NCBI GenBank assembly: GCA_937897985.1
Contig: CALCBD010000033.1
Location: 62,001 to 126,000, forward strand
Origin: an uncultured Paludibacter sp.
GTDB lineage: Bacteria; Bacteroidota; Bacteroidia; Bacteroidales; Paludibacteraceae
Length of the DNA: 64,000 nucleotides
Direction of reading: 5' to 3'
Part shown: positions 36,398 to 45,578 of the stretch, piece by piece
Layout: the number at the start of each line of letters is the position of its first letter
Numbering within the stretch: the stretch's first letter is position 1
Notes under the pieces: model-generated
What the model saw: the letters and a program-made list of their open reading frames with translations, nothing else
Databases searched by the model: none
What the model was told of the DNA's origin: nothing
Translations under genes and position numbers: made by a program

Positions 36398-37897
36398 ATG
36401 AAAACCAAGATTTTATTTCTGCAGTTAGCCATGTTTTTATCTATTGGCTTATATGGTCAGAAAACTGAAATGATTGATGACGTTTACTTCAAACCCGGAA
36501 GTAAATCCATCCTGAACAACAATGATGTGAAAAGTAAAAAAGTTGTTAAGCAGCAGGGGAAGTATTTAAACGGAGCAAAAGAAATAATTTTCGTTGACCG
36601 CGATTCAGTTGAAATTGTCACCCCTGATTCAAAATATTTATTAGCAAAAGCGAATGATAGCACTGAATTATCTCAAAACAATGAAGATGAAAACGGAGGT
36701 CATTATTTAAATGAATTTAACGGGTCGCAATCTGACCTCGAATATGCTGAACGCATAAGACGTTTTCATAATCCCAAATACACTATATTTATCGGAGATC
36801 CGAATTATTCAGACATTTATTTTTTGAATAATTTCGACTGGAACGTCTATGTTGATGGTTCTTATGCTTATGTAACACCAACCTGGACAAATCCATATTG
36901 GTTTGATTACATGTATCGTCCGTACAGCTATAACAACTGGTACTGGGGCAATAGCTGGTATTCTCCTTATTCAGTTTATGGAGGTTGGGGATATAACAAC
37001 TGGGGAAGTCCATTCTACGGAGGTTGGGGCTACAACTATTGGGGAAATCCATATTATGGCAGCTGGGGTTACCCCTATTACGGGTATGGTTATGGCTATG
37101 GTTATGGTTACGGTTATGGAAATTATGGATGGGGCTACCCTTATTACGGATATCACAATCACTGGAATGGCGGATATGCAAATACCAATTTAAACAGACG
37201 TAATGACCCAATGAATAACGAAGCTAACCGCAGGGTAGCAGGAACATCACGCTCAAGTCAGGGGGTCAGCCACAGGATGGAAGCATTAACAATCGGAGGT
37301 GACAGAACAAGCTATTCCGGCAGAAATACTTACACTTCATTAAGCAATTCAAATAGCAGGACAGGTGCAGGCATCAATTCAGGTTTGAGATCTGATGCAG
37401 GTTTATCAGGTAGTTTCAGAAATTCAAATACAGATAATACACGATCATCGTCCATCAGAAGTACTGCAGATGGCATGCCTGTAGGCAATAACAGAAATTC
37501 CGGTTATACTACAAATGACAACAGCACTAACAGATCGGATTACTCAACTTCAAATCGTGGAACTTATAACTCATCAAACCGTCAGACTTATAGTACAGGT
37601 TCACGTACCGGAAATATTAACAACGGTTCTTCATCAACATCATACCGTACGTCTATCGGTTCGACTGCACCAAGAACCAGCTATTCAACAGGTACTCCGA
37701 CAAGAACATATAATGAAAGCAATTCTTCATCAAGAAGTTCATATCCGAACAATTCTGTAAGCTCATCCCGATTTAACGGTCCGGTGAGCACACCATCATA
37801 TTCAGGCGGCAATTCAGGTTCTTCAAGTTCGGGAAGCAGCAGTAGTAGCAGTGGTAGTTCACGCAGTTCCGGCGGTGGTGGCGGAGGCAGAAGATAG
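36398..37897 (+). CDS. Secreted low-complexity protein rich in Gly, Tyr, Trp and Ser
   Basis: From the ATG at 36398 the protein has 499 residues with a signal peptide (about 1-20, ending LYGQ). Residues about 20-150 are of normal composition. A central block (about 160-265) is built of Trp/Tyr/Gly repeats such as YGGWGYN and ends in a run of alternating G and Y (GYGYGYGYGYGYG). The C-terminal 230 residues are Ser/Asn/Thr/Arg-rich, closing with a Gly run and RR. Such compositions suit aggregation-prone or adhesive surface proteins; no known domain is recognised. The repeat DNA uses a 6-bp unit, so copy changes would keep the frame. The porin gene follows after 120 nt. Confidence 0.75.
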   Translation: MKTKILFLQLAMFLSIGLYGQKTEMIDDVYFKPGSKSILNNNDVKSKKVVKQQGKYLNGAKEIIFVDRDSVEIVTPDSKYLLAKANDSTELSQNNEDENGGHYLNEFNGSQSDLEYAERIRRFHNPKYTIFIGDPNYSDIYFLNNFDWNVYVDGSYAYVTPTWTNPYWFDYMYRPYSYNNWYWGNSWYSPYSVYGGWGYNNWGSPFYGGWGYNYWGNPYYGSWGYPYYGYGYGYGYGYGYGNYGWGYPYYGYHNHWNGGYANTNLNRRNDPMNNEANRRVAGTSRSSQGVSHRMEALTIGGDRTSYSGRNTYTSLSNSNSRTGAGINSGLRSDAGLSGSFRNSNTDNTRSSSIRSTADGMPVGNNRNSGYTTNDNSTNRSDYSTSNRGTYNSSNRQTYSTGSRTGNINNGSSSTSYRTSIGSTAPRTSYSTGTPTRTYNESNSSSRSSYPNNSVSSSRFNGPVSTPSYSGGNSGSSSSGSSSSSSGSSRSSGGGGGGRR

Positions 37898-38017
37898 TAT
37901 ATCAACAGGAAAAATTCCTGTAATTGAATCTGCAACAAACGTGAAAATCAATTCATTTCCAACAGTTTTTCCAAAAAAGAACAAACAAGGAACAAATCAT
38001 CTCAAAAACAAAGTATT

Positions 38018-39568
38018 ATGAAACGTACAATAATATTTCTTTCGCTTACACTTTTATGCGTTTTGAGTTACTCTCAAACTTTATATGACGGGCTCAAAAC
38101 AAGCATATACGACATTTCGGGCACAGCAAGATACAGCTCAATGGCAGGAGCATTCGGGGCTTTAGGCGGAGATGCATCATCAATAAAAGACAATCCTGCA
38201 GGATTAGGTATCTTTCGCAAATCTGAGATCTCCTTTAGTACTGATTTTCTCAATCAAAAAACAGAATCAGCCTGGAATGAAACACATTCAAACAATTCAA
38301 GAACGGGTTCCGTTTTTAATAATTTCAGCTATATAATGGCATTACCAACCTGGAGAAACGAGAGCGGCACAAAAGGACTTCTTAGTTCGAATTTTTCATT
38401 TACGTACAACAAACTTAAAAATTTTGATCGTAAAACAGACATTAACAGTAAAAGTGTCAATTCATCGATGACGGATTACTTTGGCTATTTTACAGGAGAT
38501 TTACCCAACAGTTCTTTAGAATGGGACAACTATCCGCAAAACGGAATCAGCTCACCATTCGATAATGTTGATTTACCATGGATGTCGGTAATGGCTCATT
38601 ACGGAAGACTTATAAGACCGTACAACAATGGTTGGGAATCACTGCTCTCCAATGGTGAAAAGGTTACTCCTTCGTACGTACTGAATGAAAATGGAAAAAT
38701 CAATGAGTATTCTGTTGGCTGGTCGGGAAACTTCAGCAACAGACTATACCTTGGAGCAACACTTAATTTACAATCAATTGATTACAGTGCTCACAGCATA
38801 TATAATGAGGAATTTGGAAATAACGGAGGAATGACACTTGTGAACGATATTTTCACCACCGGAAACGGCGTCAACCTTAACGTCGGAGCAATTATGGTTC
38901 CGGCAGATTTCATGAGAATAGGCATCGCGTTGCATAGTCCGCTGATTTACAAGCTCACAACGACAAATTATTCAACACTGTCATTTAATACAACTGTAGA
39001 TGGAAGTCTGGAATCTCCATCAAATAATAAAGATTATGAATTCAAAACACCAATGGTATTGAATCTGAGCACTGCTTTTATTCTTAATTCAAAGGGATTA
39101 TTCAGTATTGAGTATGTACTGACTAACTTTAGTGGAGCCAAAATGATGGATCAGAACGGCAACACAGATGAATATAAATATGATAATGTGGACATTAAAA
39201 ACATGCTTAATAACTCTGGTACAATAAAAGTCGGAGGAGAATATAAGCTAACCGATAATTTAGCACTGCGTGGTGGTTATGCATACACGGGCAGCATCAC
39301 AAAGCCCGATGCAACGAAATGGATGGCGGAAACAACAGTCAGAACAGATCCTGAATTCTTTCTGCACAATAGCACAAGTTATCTGACAGCAGGTTTTGGC
39401 TATCGAACATCAGGTTGGTTTATCGATTTTGCCCTCGTACATATAATGCAGAATGAAAGTTATTATGCATTTAACTCTAAAGGGATGGATCAGGCATTTG
39501 CAACTAATCCGGCTGAAGTAAAAACAACCGACGACAAATTAGTATTAAGTTTAGGTTTGAAATTCTGA
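38018..39568 (+). CDS. FadL/OmpP1-like outer membrane transport protein
   Basis: A 516-residue outer membrane beta-barrel protein with a signal peptide (about 1-20, ending SYSQ). The family hallmark follows directly: SGTARYSSMAGAFGALGGDASSIKDNPAGLG, the FadL plug region with the NPAG motif. Alternating polar and hydrophobic strands continue to the end, and the final residues LVLSLGLKF end in a C-terminal Phe, as expected for Bam-dependent insertion. Bacteroidota members are often named hemin receptor without proof; they more probably pass hydrophobic compounds. It may share a transcript with the Gly/Tyr-rich protein and is closed by a terminator 28 nt downstream. Confidence 0.9.
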   Translation: MKRTIIFLSLTLLCVLSYSQTLYDGLKTSIYDISGTARYSSMAGAFGALGGDASSIKDNPAGLGIFRKSEISFSTDFLNQKTESAWNETHSNNSRTGSVFNNFSYIMALPTWRNESGTKGLLSSNFSFTYNKLKNFDRKTDINSKSVNSSMTDYFGYFTGDLPNSSLEWDNYPQNGISSPFDNVDLPWMSVMAHYGRLIRPYNNGWESLLSNGEKVTPSYVLNENGKINEYSVGWSGNFSNRLYLGATLNLQSIDYSAHSIYNEEFGNNGGMTLVNDIFTTGNGVNLNVGAIMVPADFMRIGIALHSPLIYKLTTTNYSTLSFNTTVDGSLESPSNNKDYEFKTPMVLNLSTAFILNSKGLFSIEYVLTNFSGAKMMDQNGNTDEYKYDNVDIKNMLNNSGTIKVGGEYKLTDNLALRGGYAYTGSITKPDATKWMAETTVRTDPEFFLHNSTSYLTAGFGYRTSGWFIDFALVHIMQNESYYAFNSKGMDQAFATNPAEVKTTDDKLVLSLGLKF

Positions 39569-39596
39569 TTTTTTGAATACAAACAAACTCATAAAG

Positions 39597-39627
39597 AAGG
39601 ATCGGCACACTTTGCCGGTCCTTTTTT
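39597..39627 (+). terminator. Terminator after the FadL-like gene
   Basis: AAGGATCGGCA pairs with TGCCGGTCCTT (one G-T wobble) around a 5-nt loop, followed by a T run. Confidence 0.9.
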
Positions 39628-39766
39628 ATATATGTTTGTATTTAATTTTCTTCAACCCTGAAATTCTTCGGATGGCAGGATATTTCATGAAAAACAAAAA
39701 TTTGCGAATCAGCACTATCAGTGTTTTACTACAATTTAAGAATAGAATTCATACTTTTATACTAAT

Positions 39767-39790
39767 TTTTGCAATCTCCACATTGCAAAA
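39767..39790. promoter_or_regulatory. Inverted repeat overlapping the AAA ATPase promoter
   Basis: TTTTGCAAT and ATTGCAAAA form perfect 9-bp arms with a 6-nt spacer. The right arm includes the putative -33 TTG, so a bound regulator would affect the promoter directly. Confidence 0.5.
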
Positions 39791-39812
39791 TGAATTATTT
39801 GTATTAATTTTG
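39783..39812 (+). promoter_or_regulatory. Promoter of the AAA ATPase gene
   Basis: TTG (39783-39785), a 19-bp spacer and TAATTTTG (39805-39812). The predicted start is near 39817, which leaves a leader of only about 13 nt before the ATG at 39830. Confidence 0.65.
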
Positions 39813-39829
39813 CACCCAATTAATGGAGT

Positions 39830-41005
39830 ATGGAGGCGTTTTATAAAACACATAACTATTTGGTCGAACGAGTGGAATCACCTGTTCGCCGTCAGTTAAT
39901 GGATGAAATAGACTGGACGCACCGTTTGATAGGCATTAAAGGCAGTCGCGGAGTAGGCAAAACCACATTTTTACTACAATATGCCAAAGATAAATATGGC
40001 ACCGACCGCAGTTGTTTATACATTAATTTCAATCAGCTTTATTTTACCGAACACACTTTAGTTGAATTTGCCGGAGAATTTTGTTCGAACGGAGGAAAAA
40101 CACTTTTAATAGATCAAACTTTCAAATACGAAAACTGGTCGAAGGAACTGCGACAATGTTATGACCTTTATCCCGAACTGCATATCGTTTTCACAGGCTC
40201 ATCGGTAATGCGATTAATAGAGGATAATACTGACATACAGGACATTGTAGCCTCATATAATTTAAGAGGATTTTCTTTCAGAGAATATCTGAATTATAGT
40301 ACTCAATCGGATTTTTCATCTTACCGGCTTGAAGATATATTGCAGCATCACACAAGTATAGCAAGTGAAATATGTGAAAAAGTACATCCACTGGATTATT
40401 TTCAATCGTATCTGGAACATGGATTTTATCCGTTTTTTCTGGAAAACAGAAATTTTTCAGAGAATTTGTTAAAGACGATGAATATGATGCTCGAAGTGGA
40501 TATCCTTTTGATAAAACAGATAGATCTGAAATATTTATCAAAAATCAGAAAACTACTGTACATTTTGATGAAGAGTGCACCTGCAGGGCCAAATGTCAGC
40601 CAATTGAGTGTAGAGATTGAAACATCACGGGCAACAATAATGAATTACATTAAATATTTAAAAGATGCCCGTTTGTTGAATTTGCTTTATGCTGAAGGGG
40701 AAGAATTTCCGAAAAAGCCAAAACAGATTTACGTGCAGAATACAAATTTAATGCACGTAATAAACTACGATGGAATAAATAAAGATGCTGAAAACCGTAC
40801 ATTTTTTTACAATGCTTTACATGCGAAACATAAGGTAAATACAAGCCGGAACCACAATGAATTCATAATTGATCAACAATATTTCTTCAGATGTGAAAAC
40901 AAACGACAGCATATTCACACCAACAAATATTACACAGTGGTGAGTGATGCGGAGACAGGGATAAAAAATGAAATTCCCCTGTGGTTATTTGGATTTCTTT
41001 ATTGA
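39830..41005 (+). CDS. AAA family ATPase (AAA_14 type)
   Basis: A 391-residue protein with Walker A GSRGVGKT at residues 38-45, a Walker B-like strand LLIDQTFKYENW and sensor-1 type HIVFTGSSVMRL. The middle contains the GFSFREYLNY segment typical of the AAA_14/DUF4143 ATPases, followed by a winged-helix-like region (VSQLSVEIETSRATIMNYIKYLKDARLL). The usual C-terminal nuclease-like core is short here, as in other Bacteroidota members. The family is widespread and its function is unsettled; some are linked to toxin-antitoxin-like or mobile functions. It is a single-gene unit with its own promoter and an inverted repeat. Confidence 0.85.
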   Translation: MEAFYKTHNYLVERVESPVRRQLMDEIDWTHRLIGIKGSRGVGKTTFLLQYAKDKYGTDRSCLYINFNQLYFTEHTLVEFAGEFCSNGGKTLLIDQTFKYENWSKELRQCYDLYPELHIVFTGSSVMRLIEDNTDIQDIVASYNLRGFSFREYLNYSTQSDFSSYRLEDILQHHTSIASEICEKVHPLDYFQSYLEHGFYPFFLENRNFSENLLKTMNMMLEVDILLIKQIDLKYLSKIRKLLYILMKSAPAGPNVSQLSVEIETSRATIMNYIKYLKDARLLNLLYAEGEEFPKKPKQIYVQNTNLMHVINYDGINKDAENRTFFYNALHAKHKVNTSRNHNEFIIDQQYFFRCENKRQHIHTNKYYTVVSDAETGIKNEIPLWLFGFLY

Positions 41006-41124
41006 ACATCAACATGTTATCCTCGAAATGGATAAATTATTTTTTGAAATTAAATAATAAATATAAACAAGCAGGTAATAAAATTCACAAATAATTTTTA
41101 TTACTTCAATAAATTACAATCAAA

Positions 41125-44100
41125 ATGGCAAAAACAAAAAAGTTTTTAACCTGTGATGGAAATCAGGCTGCTGCGCATATTGCGTATATGTTTAGCGAAG
41201 TAGCAGCGATTTATCCAATCACTCCTTCGTCCACGATGGCTGAATATGTTGACGAATGGGCTGCAACCGGACGAAAAAACATGTTCGGTGAAAAGGTTCA
41301 GGTTCAGGAAATGCAATCTGAAGCCGGAGCAGCTGCTGCAATGCATGGTTCGTTACAGGCAGGTGCCCTGACTTCAACATTCACTGCATCTCAGGGACTT
41401 TTGCTTATGATTCCGAACATGTACAAAGTCGCCGGAGAATTACTTCCGGGCGTATATCATGTTTCGGCTCGTGCATTAGCTTCACATGCACTATCCATTT
41501 TCGGTGATCATCAGGATGTAATGGCTGTACGTCAGACAGGTTGTGCAATGTTTGCCACAGGTTCGGTACAGGAAGTTATGGATCTTGCAGCTGTGGCTCA
41601 TTTAGCTTCATTAAAGACCCGTGTACCTTTTGTACACTTTTTTGATGGATTCCGCACTTCGCACGAAATTCAGAAAATTGAAGAAATTGACGGAGAAGCA
41701 GTAGTGGGATTATTAGATAAGGAAGCATTGCAGCAATTCAGAAATCGTGCATTAAGTCCTGAACATCCTGTAGTGCGCGGAACAGCACAAAATCCGGATA
41801 TTTACTTCCAGGCTCGTGAAGCATGTAATCCATTTTACGATGCAATTCCGGGAGTTGTGGAGGATTATCTCGGAAAATTAAGTGAAATTACCGGACGTAA
41901 ATATGGTTTGTTTGATTATTACGGAGCAGCTGATGCTGATCGGGTTGTGGTTGCAATGGGTTCGGCTACTGAAGCCATACGTGAAGGAATTGACTATCTG
42001 ACAGCAAAAGGTGAAAAAGTAGGTTTGATTTCTGTACATCTTTATCGTCCGTTTTCGGCCAAACATTTCCTTTCTGTATTGCCTGAAACTGCAAAACGTA
42101 TTTGTGTTCTGGATCGTACCAAAGAACCCGGAGCCGGAGGAGAACCTCTTTATCTTGATGTTAAAGATGTATTGTATGGCAGCAAAAACCAACCATTGGT
42201 AGTAGGTGGTCGTTACGGATTATCATCAAAAGACTTTACACCTGCTCAGGTACTGGCAGTATATCAGAATTTAGCACTTCCATCACCCCGTAATCAGTTT
42301 ACTGTAGGTATTGTTGATGACGTAACATTCACTTCACTTCCACTTGGCGAAGAAATACCTATGGGTGGAGAAGGAACTTACGAAGCAAAATTCTATGGTT
42401 TAGGTGCTGACGGTACTGTTGGTGCAAACAAAAATTCAATAAAAATTATAGGCGACAATACAGACAAGTATTCACAGGCCTATTTTGCTTATGATTCAAA
42501 AAAATCGGGTGGATTTACCTGTTCTCACCTTCGTTTCGGAAATACTCCGATTCGTTCAACTTATCTGGTTACAACTCCCGACTTTGTTGCATGTCATGTT
42601 CAGGCATATCTTCGTTTGTACGATGTAACAAAAGGTTTGAAAAAGAACGGAACATTCCTGTTGAATACTGTATGGAATGTAGAAGAAGTGAAAAAGAATC
42701 TGCCGACAAAGGTGAAAAAATACCTTGCAGCTAATAATATCACTCTGTATATCATTGATGCAACGAACATTGCACAGGAAATCGGATTGGGTAATCGCAC
42801 CAACACAATTCTTCAATCAGCATTTTTCAAAATCACCAATGTAATTCCTTATGAACTGGCAGTTGAAAAAATGAAATATGCCATCGTAAAATCGTATGGT
42901 AAAAAGGGTGAAAAAGTCATTAACATGAATTATGCTGCCGTTGATCGTGGAAGCGAATATCAGGTTGTTGACATACCTGCTGAATGGGCTGATTTAAAAG
43001 ATGATGAAGATATTATTGACAGCAACTTCCCTGATTTTGTTAAGAATATTGTAGTTCCGATCAATGCTCAGGCAGGTGATGACATTCCTGTTTCGGCATT
43101 TAAAGGACGCGAAGACGGAACCTGGGACAAAGGAACCACAAGATTTGAGAAACGTGGTGTTGCTGCATTTGTGCCTGTATGGGACAAAGACAACTGTATT
43201 CAGTGTAATCAATGTGCTTATGTTTGTCCTCACGCTGCCATTCGTCCGTTTATGCTGGATTCAAACGAAGCAGCAAAAGCTCCGTTTGCCGCAGATACAC
43301 TGAAAGCTAACGGAAAACAATTTGCCGACATGAGCTTCCGTATTCAGGTGGACGTACTCGACTGTATGGGTTGCGATAACTGTGCAGAAGTTTGCCCGGG
43401 CAATAAAAACGGAAAAGCTTTAAAAATGGTTCCTATCGAAACTCAGTACGAAAATCAAACCAACTGGGATTTCTGTGTAGAAAACGTAAAAACCAAACAA
43501 CATTTGGTGGACACTAAGGCCAATGTTAAAAACTCACAGTTTGCAACTCCTCTGTTTGAATTCTCCGGAGCTTGTGCAGGTTGTGGTGAAACTCCCTATG
43601 TGAAATTAGTTTCACAATTATTCGGTGATCATCAATTGGTGGCAAACGCAACCGGCTGTAGTTCAATCTATTCAGCTTCAGCACCTTCGACACCATATAC
43701 TACAAACGACGAAGGTCACGGACCGGCATGGGCAAATTCACTTTTCGAGGACAATGCTGAATTCGGACTGGGAATGTTGTTTGCAAATGAGCAAATGACC
43801 GAACGCCTGAAACGTTTAATGACAGATGCAATAGCTGATAACTGCTGTTCGGATGAATTGAAAGGATTATTCAGTGAGTGGATTGAATTCAACAAGAGCT
43901 ATGATAAAACCAAAGAGCTGGCTGCAAAGATAATTCCTCTGGTGAGCGAACGTAAATGCGGTTATTGTGCTCAAATAGCTGATCTTTCAAAATATCTCGT
44001 TAAAAAATCGCAGTGGATTATCGGCGGAGATGGCTGGGCTTATGATATTGGTTTCGGCGGTCTGGATCATGTAATTGCTTCAGGCAAAAATGTTAACATA

Positions 44101-44661
44101 CTGGTACTTGACACTGAAGTTTACTCCAACACAGGAGGACAGTCATCAAAATCGACACCGGTAGGTGCAGTGGCTAAATTCGCAGCTTCAGGTAAAAAAG
44201 TTCGTAAAAAAGATCTTGGCATGATTGCCGCAACTTACGGCTATGTATATGTAGCTCAGGTTGCTATGGGTGCAAATCAGGCACAAACTCTGAAAGCAAT
44301 TCGCGAAGCCGAAGCATACGATGGACCATCGATTATTATCGCTTATTCTCCATGTATCAGTCACGGATTGACTTCCGGAATGGGACGAGCCAACGAAGAA
44401 CAGGAAAAAGCTGTCAAATGCGGTTACTGGCATTTGTATCGTTACAATCCCGATTTAGCTGCTGAAGGTAAAAATCCTATGCAGCTGGATTCAAAAGAAC
44501 CAAACTGGGATGAATTCCAGAATTTCTTAAAAGGCGAAGTTCGTTATACTTCACTTATGAAACAATTCCCCGAAGAAGCCGAAGAACTTTTCAAAGCTGC
44601 TCAGGAAAATGCCTTATGGAGATATAACGGCTACAAACGTTTGTCGGAAATGGTATTCTAA
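41125..44661 (+). CDS. nifJ: Pyruvate:ferredoxin (flavodoxin) oxidoreductase
   Basis: A 1178-residue single-chain enzyme that converts pyruvate and CoA to acetyl-CoA, CO2 and reduced ferredoxin. The N-terminal pyrimidine-binding domain begins with CDGNQAAAHIAYMFSEVAAIYPITPSS. The domain II, gamma domain and EKR region follow. Two 4Fe-4S motifs are complete: C691-x2-C694-x2-C697-x3-C701-P and C747-x2-C750-x2-C753-x3-C757-P. The C-terminal domain carries the TPP motif GDGWAYDIGFGGLDH and TEVYSNTGGQ; an extra Cys pair in ACAGCGETPY ligates the proximal cluster. All ligands are present, so it should be active. It points to anaerobic pyruvate metabolism and is closed by its own terminator. Confidence 0.98.
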   Translation: MAKTKKFLTCDGNQAAAHIAYMFSEVAAIYPITPSSTMAEYVDEWAATGRKNMFGEKVQVQEMQSEAGAAAAMHGSLQAGALTSTFTASQGLLLMIPNMYKVAGELLPGVYHVSARALASHALSIFGDHQDVMAVRQTGCAMFATGSVQEVMDLAAVAHLASLKTRVPFVHFFDGFRTSHEIQKIEEIDGEAVVGLLDKEALQQFRNRALSPEHPVVRGTAQNPDIYFQAREACNPFYDAIPGVVEDYLGKLSEITGRKYGLFDYYGAADADRVVVAMGSATEAIREGIDYLTAKGEKVGLISVHLYRPFSAKHFLSVLPETAKRICVLDRTKEPGAGGEPLYLDVKDVLYGSKNQPLVVGGRYGLSSKDFTPAQVLAVYQNLALPSPRNQFTVGIVDDVTFTSLPLGEEIPMGGEGTYEAKFYGLGADGTVGANKNSIKIIGDNTDKYSQAYFAYDSKKSGGFTCSHLRFGNTPIRSTYLVTTPDFVACHVQAYLRLYDVTKGLKKNGTFLLNTVWNVEEVKKNLPTKVKKYLAANNITLYIIDATNIAQEIGLGNRTNTILQSAFFKITNVIPYELAVEKMKYAIVKSYGKKGEKVINMNYAAVDRGSEYQVVDIPAEWADLKDDEDIIDSNFPDFVKNIVVPINAQAGDDIPVSAFKGREDGTWDKGTTRFEKRGVAAFVPVWDKDNCIQCNQCAYVCPHAAIRPFMLDSNEAAKAPFAADTLKANGKQFADMSFRIQVDVLDCMGCDNCAEVCPGNKNGKALKMVPIETQYENQTNWDFCVENVKTKQHLVDTKANVKNSQFATPLFEFSGACAGCGETPYVKLVSQLFGDHQLVANATGCSSIYSASAPSTPYTTNDEGHGPAWANSLFEDNAEFGLGMLFANEQMTERLKRLMTDAIADNCCSDELKGLFSEWIEFNKSYDKTKELAAKIIPLVSERKCGYCAQIADLSKYLVKKSQWIIGGDGWAYDIGFGGLDHVIASGKNVNILVLDTEVYSNTGGQSSKSTPVGAVAKFAASGKKVRKKDLGMIAATYGYVYVAQVAMGANQAQTLKAIREAEAYDGPSIIIAYSPCISHGLTSGMGRANEEQEKAVKCGYWHLYRYNPDLAAEGKNPMQLDSKEPNWDEFQNFLKGEVRYTSLMKQFPEEAEELFKAAQENALWRYNGYKRLSEMVF

Positions 44662-44692
44662 TCTGTTGAAAGAACAGAAACCTAAAATAAAT

Positions 44693-44732
44693 AACTCCGG
44701 ACAGCTTTATTAAAGTTGTCCGGAGTTTTTTT
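44693..44732 (+). terminator. Terminator of nifJ
   Basis: AACTCCGGACAGCT pairs with AGTTGTCCGGAGTT (one G-T wobble) around a 7-nt loop, then a T run. It lies 31 nt after the stop codon. Confidence 0.93.
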
Positions 44733-44779
44733 GTTGACTGATAATATTAACAGTAATGAAGCTGCAAAACAAAAATCTG

Positions 44780-45442
44780 TTATTTAGTTAACAAATCTTT
44801 GAGCTCAATATCTTTTTTATTTATGAAAACGTCGTTGTGAAAATAATCAAGTTTACGTAATGTGTAAGCTAAAGTTGATTTTTCGGTTTCGTTTAAATTG
44901 CCGGTAACAATTTGTGATACCATTTGCATCTGAGGCAGAATTTTGTATATTTCAGCTCTGCCATACTCAGTCATATTCACCATAATACTTCTCTTATCAC
45001 TCTCATTATCTGCCTGTTCAATCAACCCCAGTTTAATAAGTCTGTTGATAATTTCAGTTCCCGATGTTTTCTCCATGACCTGTTTCTGAATCAATTCTGA
45101 TTTACTCAGATTTTTATAAGTCATAAGGGTCATTAAAAAAGAAAATTCGTCGGCCGATTTGATTGGACTGTTTCTAAGAGCTTTACGGATATAACCTTTG
45201 GCATATCTGAAAAGCAATACAATAAGTATGGAAATATCGGTAGCAGGACCCGTCTGCGCCTTATCGTCAAAGGCCTCATAATTGCCCCTTAATTCGTTGG
45301 TTTTCACATTTTCAGGTAAATGTTTACTGTTCAGAAAACCTAAGAAATCGCTGAAATTCGGATTAGAACCGGTTTTCCCGGTTTCTGATTCGTACTCATC
45401 CAGATACTTCACTAATTCTATTAAAATTTCCTTTGTTACCAT
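44780..45442 (-). CDS. MarR-family regulator next to the carotenoid operon
   Basis: A 220-residue protein with an N-terminal extension of about 80 residues and then a MarR winged helix (about 95-190): NLSKSELIQKQVMEKTSGTEIINRLIKLGLIEQADNESDKRSIMVNMTEYG spans the recognition helix and wing with the DKRS motif, shown here only as its limits K113 to G163 approximately. MarR proteins bind palindromes as dimers and usually repress neighbouring genes until a small ligand binds. It is divergent from crtB with a 136-bp gap that contains a 9+8+9 palindrome. It is therefore the likely regulator of the carotenoid genes and of itself; this is inference from position. Confidence 0.85.
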   Translation of the reverse strand: MVTKEILIELVKYLDEYESETGKTGSNPNFSDFLGFLNSKHLPENVKTNELRGNYEAFDDKAQTGPATDISILIVLLFRYAKGYIRKALRNSPIKSADEFSFLMTLMTYKNLSKSELIQKQVMEKTSGTEIINRLIKLGLIEQADNESDKRSIMVNMTEYGRAEIYKILPQMQMVSQIVTGNLNETEKSTLAYTLRKLDYFHNDVFINKKDIELKDLLTK

Positions 45443-45520
45443 TTGGATAAAAATTCAAAAAAATGGATAATACAAAAAATAATTCATTTAATTAAGACTT
45501 CGATTGAACTTTTTTGTACC

Positions 45521-45546
45521 ATATTTGTAATATATAATACAAATAT
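45521..45546. promoter_or_regulatory. Palindromic operator candidate between marR and crtB
   Basis: ATATTTGTA (45521-45529) and TACAAATAT (45538-45546) are perfect 9-bp inverted arms separated by 8 bp, a typical MarR-site geometry. The right arm overlaps an exact minus-strand -7 box TATATTTG (45547-45540) for marR, and the left arm overlaps a near -7 box CATATTTG (45520-45527) for crtB. One dimer could control both directions. Confidence 0.7.
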
Positions 45547-45578
45547 ACACATTATTGTTCATTTTAAATTACAAAATT

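Noticed and set aside
36789..37211. Minus-strand ORFs opposite the Gly/Tyr-rich gene
   Set aside because: Low-complexity DNA opens several frames at once; the plus-strand frame has a signal peptide and a strong Shine-Dalgarno.
39573..39899. 108-residue ORF
   Set aside because: It runs through the FadL terminator and the AAA promoter and overlaps the start of the AAA ATPase gene in another frame.
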